From Agrostemma githago (taxonomy: Eukaryota; Streptophyta; Magnoliopsida; Caryophyllales; Caryophyllaceae): a stretch of 64,000 nt of DNA. The DNA lies in NCBI GenBank assembly GCA_958450325.1, contig OY288254.1:34419577-34483576 (forward strand). Reading direction: 5' to 3'. The translations under genes were made by a program, and so were the position numbers. Below, piece by piece: positions 46,473 to 57,076 of this stretch (the stretch's first letter is position 1; the number at the start of each line of letters is the position of its first letter). Below the pieces are notes generated by a model, which searched no databases, was not told the origin of the DNA, and saw only the letters and a list, made by a program, of their open reading frames with translations.

Positions 46473-46501
46473 CAAGAATTACTCCTAAGGAGTAATTCTT
46501 G
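46473..46501. repeat. Perfect 29-nt palindrome
   Basis: Half-site CAAGAATTACTCC, spacer TAA, then the exact reverse complement GGAGTAATTCTTG. It lies 40 bp from the foldback sequence and close to where the CACTA element should end. Confidence 0.9.
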
Positions 46502-46621
46502 TACGGGTACTAGGTAGGTCTGAATAGATGTATAACATGTATTACCAACAGTACGTAACGAAAACCGTAAACAACAACAATCATGTATCAACAATCAACG
46601 AATTACCTCTAATGAATAATT

Positions 46622-47420
46622 TTGTTATGGGTAGTAGATTAGTAGTATTAAGAGTATTAGTGATAGTCCAAGTAGTAGTAGAAGTGGATTAGTAGTATTA
46701 GTAGAAGATTAGTAGTACTATTACTAGTAGTAGATTAGTAGTATTATCATTAGTAGTAGTAAATTAGTAATAGTAGATTAGTAGTAGTAGATTAGTAGAT
46801 TAGGAGTAGTAGTGGTAGTAGATTAGTAGTATTAGGAGGAGTAGTAGTGGTCGCCGAAGAAGAAGTAGTACTAGAAATAGATTAGTAGTATTACTAGTAG
46901 TAATAGATTAGTAGTATTATTACTAGTAGTAGATTAGTACTATTATTATTAGTAATTAAGTAGTATTGGTAGTAGAGTAGTAGTGGTGAAGGTAGTAGTA
47001 TTAGTAGTAAATTAGTAATAGTAAATTAGTAGTAGTATTAGTAGATTATTAGTAGTAGATTAGTAGATTATGAGTAGTAGTGGTAGTTGTGAAATAATAG
47101 TAGTTAAACTACTTCACTAGTACTAGTAATACTATTTCACTACTACTAATACTCCTAATCTACTAATCTACTACTACTACTACTAATCTACTAATACTAA
47201 TTTACTAGTACTAATAATATACTATCAATACTACTTGTACCACTACTACTAATCTTCTACTACTAATACTACATAACTACTACTAGTAATACTATTAATC
47301 TTCTACTAATACTACTAATCTACAACTACTACTATTACTTCTAATCTACTATTACTACTACTAATCTACTTCTACTACCACCACTCCTCTTCCTCCTACA
47401 ACTAATCTACTACTACTAAC
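46622..47420. repeat. Triplet-repeat array arranged as an inverted repeat
   Basis: 46622-47103 is an imperfect (TAG/TTA)n array such as TTAGTAGTAGTAGATTAG. At about 47105 (AGTAGTTAAACTACT) it switches to the complementary (CTA/TAA)n type, which continues to about 47420. The two arms could pair to form a very long hairpin. No gene is present. Confidence 0.85.
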
Positions 47421-47650
47421 AAAAATACTAATACTAACAACAATTAACAACAACAAAATTACTTGTAGTACTACTATCACCATTACAACAATAACCATAA
47501 CAACAACAATAATAACAAAAACAAAAATTAACACAATCTCAACCCAACCACAACTCACACAAACTCACCCAACTCTAACACCACCACCAAAAACATAATA
47601 ACCTAATCAATAATAATAACAACAATCAATAGCAATAACAATAACAACAC
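47421..47650. repeat. AAC/AAT-rich low-complexity stretch
   Basis: ACAACAACAAT-type sequence continuing from the triplet array to the start of the GC-rich leader. Nothing else is seen. Confidence 0.7.
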
Positions 47651-47651
47651 T

Positions 47652-48085
47652 TTAAACAATTAAATAATTTGAACATACTTTAATGGAGAAAAGACGGAAA
47701 ATTGTAAGGAAATCGAGAACGGCGCGACACAAGGGTGGCTGGGCAGGAGGCGCGATAAAAAGGGAGGCGTGGCGGCGCTGGCAGTCCGCCACAAAGTGGT
47801 GGTCGTCGGTAGGGGTAAGGGGAGGGGGAGGAGGGAGGCGGAGGGCGGAGGGAAATGAGTAGGAAACTGGGAGGGGTATGTTTCGTTGGGCGGCGCGGGG
47901 AGAAGCGGCTGGAGCGCCGGCAGAGGCGGGTCGCCGGCAGGGGGAAGGCGGAGGGGGAAAGGGGGTGTGGACAAGACATAGGTCCACCCCGACGCGGCCA
48001 CGCGCGGGTTTAGGGAGGCGAATGAATCTCCATATGAGAAGGTCAAATTGAAATTTAAATCGAAGTTGGAGTCGCCACCGAACTT
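47652..48085 (-). other. GC-rich 5' leader downstream of LTR J
   Basis: On the minus strand this follows the LTR end (48086) and PBS (48068-48079). The first ~110 bp match the leader of I, including CATATGGAGATTCATTCGCC. The rest is GC-rich and C-rich on the minus strand, giving long Pro/Ser/Ala-rich open frames in all three minus frames at once. That is a composition effect and not evidence of a gene. Confidence 0.65.
48068..48079 (-). promoter_or_regulatory. Primer binding site beside LTR J
   Basis: Minus strand GGTGGCGACTCC, six bases from the LTR end, same as in element I. Confidence 0.7.
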
Positions 48086-50108
48086 TGTGGGAGTTCGGGC
48101 CCGTTCGAACCCACTCTATGTCGTAGAGGGCCGTGTACAAAATACGGCCCATTTCCGATGTCAGAGTTTATCGGGTTCGTCCCTTTGCATTTGATACCGA
48201 TACCGACTTGATCGGATATCGTGTATTGAATGACTCTCGTTGCCAATGGTTTCGGACATCCGGAAACCGAGGTTCTGAGTAAGGGGTGAGGGTACGTGTT
48301 GGGAAGTTCACAAAGAACACCCAACCCCGCCCGCACATTAGCGGCCTCTATTAGCATGTGAGATTCGTTTTAGTATAATAAAACAAACGATGTAAAAAAT
48401 GATGAATTTGCTACAAAGGATGAACAAACGAGTTAGTATCGAATTGTGAGTAAAAATATAGCAAATATGATGAATATGCGAGATCGAGAAAATATTAGTC
48501 GAAATCTGAAAATATTGCTAAAAAGTGTCGTTTTGTATAAAAAACGAAGTTCGAAAAATAATAAAAAAAAACGAGAAAAGGGTGTCGCGTTACAGCCGGC
48601 CAGGCGACTCGCGTCCCGGCCTGTTTTCGAAACCAATTTTTTGAAAATTCGATGTTTTTATTAAATTGCGTACAAATATTGCACAATTTGCACTCGATTT
48701 AATATTTTTGATATTCGTTATATTCGATGTTCGATTATGTAATCGATATCAAATACTCGGAATAGTTTTTAGAAAAGGTGTAAATTTTGAGAAATTGCTT
48801 CGTAGAATAATAATAAAAAAAAACGAACGAAAAAGGCTAAAAAGGAGGCTTGGGTTTCAGGCCCGTGCGCGAGTCGCCTGGGAGGGGCGGGACTCGCGTG
48901 CGGGTCTGTCCCGGTTCCGTTTGTTGTTCGAAAGTCGCTAATTTTGATAAATCGCGTACAAATATGAATTAATTTATACTCGATTTATGTTTTCGATATT
49001 CGTCGTATCCGATATTCGATTATGAAATCTGATGGTAGGGATTTGTCACGTCCCCACCGTCAATAAACAACCGGCTAGACCTAACGGTAGCTAGGGTAAG
49101 TCGGGATCGTATCCACGGAGATGGTATTGCGAAGTCTAGACTATGTCGGCCTAAAAACGAGACTAAATCACCAAACAAACACAAAGAAAGCGATAATTGG
49201 AAAACTATGGTGGAGGAGAAGTAAGAACTAGAATGAAGAATTAGCTAAAACAAGATTAAGAGAAATAACTAGAAACAAACTAAACAATGAAACTAATGGA
49301 AAGATGGCTAACTAAGAGGATGAAATCAAATATGGAAGGAAGTGGGGTAGGTCGGGTTCATAAGTGTAGATGGGTAATTGGGTGATCAAGGGTGTAGGTG
49401 TCTCCTAGTTGCTAGAGTCGGTCCGGGCTCTCGCTACGTAGACCGATGTCAAGGTGGGTCCGGGCTCTTGCTACGTAGACCCTAGTCCGCACTCTCGTGA
49501 CTACGACTATTCTCAACATGATCACATACTAGACAAGCAATGAGAAGATGAACACAAGTATGGGAAGCATGGGCACTACAACTCACACAAGCATATCAAC
49601 AAACACATAGAGTGCCCATTATGTGTCTAACAACAAAGATGTAACCTTTACCCCTAATCAACCCTAATCACCCATAATCTACCCCTAATCCCCCTACTAA
49701 CCCCACAAGAGAACTACTCACTCATAATCAAGAAGAAGCTCACAATAACAAGAGAAAACAACATCACAAACCAAACATCCATTATAAACAATAAGAATAA
49801 TATCAATAACAATACAAAAAGATTGAAACTAGATTAAATAACAATAAACAAGAGAAAGGAAGATTATACCAACAATAAGAAGATGAAAAGATGCAATCTT
49901 GTATAAATAAGAACCCAAAATAAACCCCAAGGATGTCAAGCTTGGAGAATTCTTCAAGAACTTAATACAAGAACTAATTACAATGATTAACTAAAGATTT
50001 AGAGAGATTAAAACTAATGTGAGGAACTCTAATCTAGGGTTTTAATGCTTAATGGAGGCTTAAATAGTCTAGGGTATGATAAGATATGTTAACAATACAA
50101 GAGGGAAG

Positions 50109-50118
50109 TATTTATATG
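50109..50118 (-). promoter_or_regulatory. TATA box of B 3' LTR
   Basis: Minus strand CCCATATAAATAC; in the 5' LTR the equivalent (58159-58167) is TATATATA. Confidence 0.7.
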
Positions 50119-50169
50119 GGTACAAGAATGAAGGAGAAGGAATAAATGATGCGCGGCTGCCTCTGCTCC

Positions 50170-50312
50170 TTCCCGCCCGGGACGAGATGGTCTCGCCCGG
50201 GACGAGATGGTCCCGACCGGGACGAGTCCTTCTCGGCCGGGACGGGCTCCTCACAGTAGCACCTCTAAATGTGCACCCCATCCCGGACGGGATGAGGCCT
50301 TCCCGACCGGGA
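50170..50312 (-). repeat. CCCG-CGGGA palindrome cluster (B 3' LTR)
   Basis: Six units: TCCCGCCCGGGACGAG, TCTCGCCCGGGACGAG, TCCCGACCGGGACGAG, TCTCGGCCGGGACGGG, TCCCGGACGGGATGAG, TCCCGACCGGGATGGG. The TATA box is about 52 bp away. Confidence 0.88.
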
Positions 50313-50652
50313 TGGGTTCTGTAGGCCTCCCTTAAGAGCTTTTTGGTCCTTCCTTGCCTCTCATGGCTTTCTCCTCAATTCTCGGGACTCGGGATCGGTT
50401 CTCGGAGGCTCGGTATTGGGTCCCAAGGTCTCGGGGTCGATTCCAAGGCCTCGAGTCATCGTTCCATTATCTCCTTGGCTCCGAAATGTGTATGTATCGA
50501 GTCGGAATCGCTCCAACTCTTCCAAATCGGTCTCGGGAACCTGAAACGAACTAAAGAAAGCATAAGAAGCCCATAAATCGCTCCCAAGGAGCGATTCCAC
50601 AAGGAAATGGGACCAAAACATAGTGAAAAGGCATCACAAATTACACTTATCA

Positions 50653-50663
50653 ACTCCCCCACA
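50653..50663 (-). promoter_or_regulatory. Polypurine tract of element B
   Basis: Minus strand GTGTGGGGGAGT immediately before the 3' LTR. Confidence 0.9.
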
Positions 50664-53616
50664 CTTAACTCTTACTCGCCCTCGAGTAAGCACAAACTAA
50701 ATACTAAAATAGCCGAGTGGGTATTAGCGCACCCTACGCCCTTTCAACTCTCGCGAGTGCACTTTGAGGAAAAGTGCATTCCGCAAGGCAAGTCGGGTCT
50801 TGCGACAAAACCGTGGATGCAACCGGACACAACAACACATAAACAAACAAACACACAAACAAACAAACAAATAATCGGTTGCACCCAAAAGAAAACAAAT
50901 ACCGCTTCCCTCTAAAAGCGGTGAAAAGACACCGGTTTAGGACTCAAGGCAAGTGACAACGTTCCCAAGCTAGCAATACAAACCAAGGTGAACTAAACCC
51001 TAATAGTATGACGATAAAGCAACAAAAACGTTGGTAACTTACCTCGATTCCTCCTAACTTTCTAAAAACGTACTATGGGACGATCGGCGGAGTGGAAAGA
51101 GGGATGAACCACGGTGTTAGTCGACACTGTAGGTAAGTGAGACCCCGCCCCCTTTAGCCATGAGCCAAGAGGGTCATCCCATGTTCAAAACCGCTCAACA
51201 AGTCCAAGTAAAAAGGTGAAAATATTGCAAAATGTGGGAAGACCGACCATTACCGCTATCATCCTTCCTAGGGACTCGGTCCTTTGGTAGGCTCTTCATG
51301 GCAATAGTCGGTAAAAGGCTTATTCTTGTGGGGTTAGGATATTTTTGTGAGACGATTTTCTTTTGGCATTTTTCTTTCTTTTTGACATTTTTGCTTTGTT
51401 TGTCGCCATGCCATTTCTTTTTCTTCTTTTCTATTTTTTTTTTGGCTTTTGTGCCTTTTCTTTTTCTTCTCTTTGCCCTTTTGGCTTGATTTGGATTTTT
51501 GGCATTTCTTTGTGTAACAAGAAAGAGAGAATTCAACAAATTGCTATTTATTGTGTGGATATGTGTAGGAGGTAGGGAAATGGGAGAGTCGGGGAGCGTC
51601 TTTCCCTTCAAACCCACAAAAAGGGGAAAACTTGGACTAATCGAGCAAATTTCAAACACGGTCACCTAAGGGACGAGACTCGGTAACCAAGGCGTTTTCA
51701 CACCGTGGGTGGTCATAATGGTCAAAATGCAAATCCCGTAGTAAATCCCTAGTAAGCTAGGTGGACTCAAGGTAAAGGACCAACGAAATCATTGGTTTAG
51801 GGTCATTCTACTAGGCCTAAGTCCAAGACTTGATTTATAATACTAGAACGGGAAAGTAGACACTCGCACACTAGCCTCTAAACCGGGTTTTCGAAAACCT
51901 TTTACGCACAAGACACAACTACACACAAAACAAAGACATGACGAAAACGAGAGGAAAAGAAACAAAGGGCAACAAAACAAAACACATAGACAAAACAAAT
52001 ACCACCCCTATCTTCCAAACAAGTCTCCAAATCAACCTCAAACTTTACAAAGCTCCACCCGAGCACACCATAACACACAACTCCTCCAAACTCCACAAGG
52101 AACAAAGAGGCAAAAGGGGTGAAGGGATGTTACCAGAAGTCTTGAAAGCTCTCCAAAGCTAACGGCGATTAGGTGACCTAAGAGGAAATAGGGAGGCAAA
52201 CACAAACAACAAAACAAATATACGATACCAAGACAAAAAAAGGAAAATACATAAAAGAAAATCTTTTTGATTTTTTTGTGAAAATTTTTCAAATTTTTAG
52301 GGATTTTCCAAAGATCTTTTCGAAAAACTATGAAAATAAAACTAACTATGATAGGATATCGCTCCCCCACACTTAAATCGAGCAATGTCCTCATGCTCGA
52401 TCGTAGTGTGTGGAGAGATAAAGGAAAAGAAAAGAAACAACGAAAATAAAACTAAAAATAAAAAAAAAACAAAGTGGAGAAAATGGTAGAAGGCGTCCGG
52501 CCGGGGTGTAGTCAAGTCACCATGGGCCGAGACAAGAAAAGATATGGATGGGGGAAGAAATAAAAGGAAAGAAATAAAAGGAAAAGGGAGGGGAGGGCTA
52601 GGTGTAATCAAGTCACCTAGCCCGGATTCCGTCCAAATCCGACTAGCTACTAAAAAGGTGAAAATCTTGTATATTTGGATTAATCGATTGACTCTCGACG
52701 TAATCACGTCATCGAGAGTCGGGAGCAACCATACTAAGGCCTCGAAGGCCACCAAGATACCATGACTCAAGGGGAAGGGGCAAACAAGAGAAAACAAGCG
52801 ACAAAAGACGGAAAAGTAAGGATAGTTACCCAAATCAATCGGCTAGTAACTCACTTGCTCCATCGTCTCAATGATCATTATAGGCACGTTGCTTGTCTTC
52901 TCGGTTTCCATCTCGCTTCAAACTTGATAGGAACTCACGGTAGAGGTAGTAATGGTGCGAGGGTGGGATTTGATGTGAGAGTCAGTGTAAACTGGATAGG
53001 AAATGAAGTGAGGTTAAGAAAATGAAGTACATGGGGCATATGATAAGGCAAGGATAGTTAGGGAGGTTGGGAGGGGGCATATGATGGCTGGGTGGACTCA
53101 AATGTCGAAGAAGAGGCACAAAGGGGGAGTAGGGGACCATCCCGGTCTGGATGGATGGTCCCGGTCGAGATGGATTACTCGTCCCGTTCAGGACGCCCTC
53201 ATCCCGATCGGGAGGGACCTCCAGTGAGCTCGGAATTTGGTGCACTCATCCCGATCGGGACGGATCCTTCCCGGTCGGGATGCCGCACCCTTCCCGGTCG
53301 GGAAGCCTCTTCCCTGTCGGGGTGGGTCTTCTTCACCTTCCACAAACCCAAAAGCTTACTCCAAGCTTCAAAAACCCGATCCTCATGCTTACTATCCAAG
53401 CTCCATCATAGCCATTCCTCTCTAGGAATCGTCTTCATTTCACCTATCCAACAAAGCTCATATACACATTAAATTCTCTCCCTCACAACGCTCATCAATC
53501 AATCCAAATAACAAGAATTCACAAAAATCCAAAGAAATTACAATAAAGAGATATATACAATGAGACGGTTCTTGTGGAACTCCGTCAAACCAAGGTGGTG
53601 CATTCTTCAATCTTTT
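50664..53616 (-). other. Non-coding interior of element B
   Basis: Collinear with 4681-7815 of element A: purine tract (about 51357-51470), internal PPT-like motif (52358-52401), TAGTCAAGTCACCATGGGCC near 52511, and palindrome cluster (53140-53320). No credible ORF; the 156-163-codon frames are low-complexity or unmatched. Confidence 0.7.
53140..53320 (-). repeat. Internal palindrome cluster of element B
   Basis: About eight units such as TCCCGATCGGGACGG, TCCCGGTCGGGATG and TCCCGGTCGAGATGG. They use the CCCG...CGGGA type of this element's LTRs and not the CTCGG...CGAGA type of element A. Confidence 0.82.
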
Positions 53617-56600
53617 TCAACAACGATGACCAATCCCATCTCCATCAAGGGCACGAAGGAACAAGTCGAAGGCCCTAGCAAAGTCTTCAATCAAGCTCGA
53701 GATATAACCGTCCACAAACCAAAGCTCTTCATGGCCTTGCCTTGACGTCCCCGGGGCATCCCGATCTTCCAAGTTCAATGTCTTGAACTTGTACTTTTGA
53801 TCTCTCGGGATATAACCGAACGTCCACTTGTCCTCATGCGGCTCTAAGGGAGGATCATCCTTCTCCTTGCTTTTCAACTTGTCATCAAGCCTATGGCATG
53901 GGCACTCATCTTCCTCCAAATCGGAGTCATCATCCTCAAGTACATAATAGTACTTCTTCAAGCTTTGTCCCGACTCTTCCCCAAGATCAACGTCTTTCGT
54001 GGCTTGGATCATGTTGCAAGACTCATTGTTGGTGGGCGAAGTGTTGCCTTGGAGGTCAAACACTAGCCTTTCTTCCCCCAACTCGAAGGTGATCCTACCG
54101 TTCTTTACATCGATCATGACACCGGCGGTGTGTAGGAATGGGCGCCCAAGGATGATGGGAGTATTGGCATCTTCCGGCATATCGAGCACGATGAAGTCGA
54201 CCGGAATGAAGAATTTCCCTATTCGTACCGGCACATCCTCTAGCATTCCCAATGGTCGATTAAGAGATTTATCGGCCATTTGGAGTGTGATGGACGTACA
54301 TTTCAACTCCTTCATCCCGAGTCGGCAACAAATAGAATAGGGAATGATGCTCACACTCGCGCCCAAGTCACATAACGCATTCTTGATCATGAAATTGCCT
54401 ATGGTGCAAGGGATCGAGAAACTACCCGGATCCTTCAACTTCGGAAGCGTGGAACCTTGAATAAGCTCGCTCACCACCCTCGTGAACGCTATCGTCTCTT
54501 CCTTGTCGATGGATCTCTTCCTAGCTAGGATATCCCGCATGAATCTACCATATGCCGGGACTTGGGTAAGTAACTCGGTAAACGGGACACTAACATCCAA
54601 TTTCTTCACAATGTTAAGGAACTTGTCATATTGAGTATCCTCCTTGGTCTTCATTTGCCTTGATGGGAAAGGCAACTTGATTTGGTACTTGTTTTGCTCA
54701 ATAGGGGTAGACTCTTCAAATGACACTTTCCTTTTTCCCTTGTCTTTCTCTTGAAGTGGGGGAGGGTTGTCTTCTTGGGGTTTTTCAATTTCCCATAGTA
54801 CTTGCTCCTCCATTGGATTTCCCGAGCTTGAATCTTCTTGAATTGGAGACACAACTTCCTTCATTGCTTGTTGCTCACTAGGAAACACGGGAGGATTATA
54901 GGTGGCACCGCTCCTTAAGGTGATGGCATTGACATGGTCAAAATTTGGAGTTTCACCTTGAGGAGGTAATTGCCCCCTTTGTCTTGAAGAACTTCCCGAT
55001 GCGAGTTGAGATATTTGAGTCTCAAGCATCCTCATGTGAGTTCTTGTTTCCTTGTTTTCATTTAAGATTTGAGCTATGATCTCTTGTTATGACCTTTGTG
55101 TCTCCAATTGACTCCTTTGCATGTCTTGAGTACTCCTTTGCATATCCAACATTTGCTTTTGTATGTCGAAATGCCGAGGTGGAGATGACGGATTGTGCGG
55201 AGTATCGGTGAGGGCTAATGGAGTACCATATTCATGAATAGGAGACCGGCTCCTAGGCTTGTTTTGTTGTTGATTGCCTTGTGTTGCTTGTTGTTGTTGA
55301 TGGTTCCCTTGGAACCCATGTGAATTGCCTTGATTAAGGCCTTGGTTGTTGCCATGGCTGTGGTTTTGTTGCTTTTGAAAGTTTTGGTTTCCTTGGAAAC
55401 CGCCTTGATTGAAGTTCCCTTGGTGGAACCCTTGATTATTGTTGTGGAAGGTACCTTGGTTATTTTGCTTGAAATTGTTGAAGGGTCTTGGATTACCCAC
55501 ATAACCTTGATAACCTTGATTGTTGTCTCTTAAGGGAGGTGGAACATAGGGACGAGGTTGCATAGCTTGTTGTTGAGGTACTTGATTGGAAGCTTGGTAT
55601 TGATTAGAATAGGAGGCACCTTGCTTGAACGCTTGAAAGGCGTTCACTTGCTCAATACTTCCCCGACAATGTATAGGATCATGACCAACTATTCCACAAG
55701 TATCACACATCCCAAAATAAGGCATAGGAGGTGCAAATCCCAAAGCATTCACTTCTTGAATCGGTCTATGGTGGGAGGAACTAGTGCCTTGGACTTGGTT
55801 GAGGTGGCTTTGGAGCTTCTTGTCAATAGTCTCCATGTGTGTTTTCAATTGAGCTCCAAGGTCAATGCTTAACTTAGTGATAGCATCAACCTCATGCATG
55901 CCTCCTCGATGTGCCTTCCTAGGCCTAGAGTATTGCGAATTATGCACCGCCATCTCTTCGATTCTTGCCCAAGTTTGGTTGTCATCGACCTCGGTAAACC
56001 TACCATTGGAGCCCATATTAAGTATAGCTCTGGAGTCCTCATAAAGGCCATTCCAAAATTGTTGTACCAAGAACCATTGTGAGAGTCCATGATGAGGGCA
56101 CGACCTAACCAAAGATTTGAACCGCTCCCAAGCTTCATAAAGGCTCTCTTCATCCTTTTGTTGGAACCCGGTGATGGACGCCCTAAGCAAATTTGTCTTT
56201 TCCGGAGGGTAAAACTTTTGGTAGAACGCCAAGGCAAGCTTTTTCCAAGTATCGATCCCCATGGTTGCCCTATCGAGACTCTTGATCCATTGCTTCGCTT
56301 TTCCAATAAGAGAAAACGGGAAAAGTACCCAACGAATTTGATCTTGAGTAACCCCGGTTTGAGATATAGCGTCACAATAATCGGAGAAGGTCTCCATGTG
56401 TTGGTGCGGGTCTTCGGTGGGCAAACCACTAAATTGGCTTCTCTCGACCAATTAAATAAATTGCGTTTTCGCCACGAAATTCCCGGTATATGCCTCCGGT
56501 AAAGTGGATGGACCCGGCAAAACGTCTTCCGTGAAGGTTGAGTGAGAAGAAAACTTAGGCATGATTGGATATAAGGGAGAAGATGGTGGTTTAGACGGTG

Positions 56601-56850
56601 TTGACGTAGATGAAGAGAGGGAACTAGGACTAGAAGAGTGGATAGATGAACCAAAGGGATTTATGAAGATCCCTTCGGCCGTCTCTCGAGGTGACTCGCT
56701 AAAGTCGGCTCCTTGAGCTTGCTCTTGATGAGTATTGCTTGCACTTGGTTGAGAGATCCTAACCCGGTTAATCTTCTGTTGGCGAAAGGCTCGAAAGAGT
56801 CTCTCCGACTCTGGATTAAAGAGATAGAAGTCGCCTCCCCTCCTAGGCAT
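53617..56850 (-). pseudogene. Athila-like gag-protease polyprotein, element B (two stops)
   Basis: One frame of 1078 codons from ATG 56850 (MPRRGGDFYLF) to the stop at 53617, broken only by two TAA codons, just upstream of 56451 (after VAKTQFI) and just upstream of 55035 (after LETQRS). Both stand where a Gln CAA is expected, so single C-to-T changes explain them. Order: basic N-terminus; capsid-like gag (GIDTWKKLALAFYQKFYPP, WFLVQQFWNGL); zinc knuckle CDTCGIVGHDPIHC; long Q/N-rich linker; coiled-coil-like MLDMQRSTQDMQRSQ; aspartic protease with CDLGASVSIIPYS and IILGRPFLHTAG; and an acidic tail. RT and integrase are absent. Confidence 0.92.
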
Positions 56851-57055
56851 GCACTACACACTAGAACAAACGTGAGAATACCTAGTGCTTTATGGGCACT
56901 AGGCAACGACAATAAACAAGCACAACTAGAGACAAAGAGAAAAGAAAGCTAAGAAAACAAGAAAAACTAGAGAATATGCACAAGAGAGGGTAGAAGGGCA
57001 CAAAGAAGGGTAACTAAGGCTAGAAATAAGCAAACTAAGTCTAAACAATGCACCG

Positions 57056-57073
57056 TCCCCGGCAACGGCGCCA
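57056..57073 (-). promoter_or_regulatory. Primer binding site, tRNA-Asp (element B)
   Basis: The plus strand TCCCCGGCAACGGCGCCA is identical to the A site, with an AAT spacer before the LTR. Confidence 0.94.
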
Positions 57074-57076
57074 AAT

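Larger units (their letters stand above)
36566..46500 (-). mobile_element. Element H: CACTA (En/Spm) DNA transposon
   Basis: The left terminus CACTACAAAAATG is at 36566, preceded by TTA (3-bp target site). Two minus-strand genes are present: a TNP1/Ptta-like gene (38153-39492) and a tnp2-type transposase (39731-45975). The subterminal region (36577-37060) holds short repeats, as in other CACTA elements. A LINE (37071-37765) and an Ogre-like LTR (41977-44557) are nested inside. I could not find the right terminus (TTTTTGTAGTG) or the continuation of the G LTR, so the right end is lost or outside recognition; 46500 is a nominal limit. Confidence 0.85.
49030..50652 (-). repeat. 3' LTR of element B (1623 bp)
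   Basis: TG...CA ends, directly preceded (minus sense) by the PPT. Contains the palindrome cluster (50170-50312) and TATA box (50109-50118). Confidence 0.95.

Noticed and set aside
46243..46488. 81-codon plus-strand ORF
   Set aside because: It runs through both arms of an inverted repeat, so it is a by-product of the foldback structure.
47652..48152. Proline-rich 100-166-codon frames
   Set aside because: Open in three minus frames at once because of GC-rich C-skewed sequence; they span the LTR end, PBS and leader of J.
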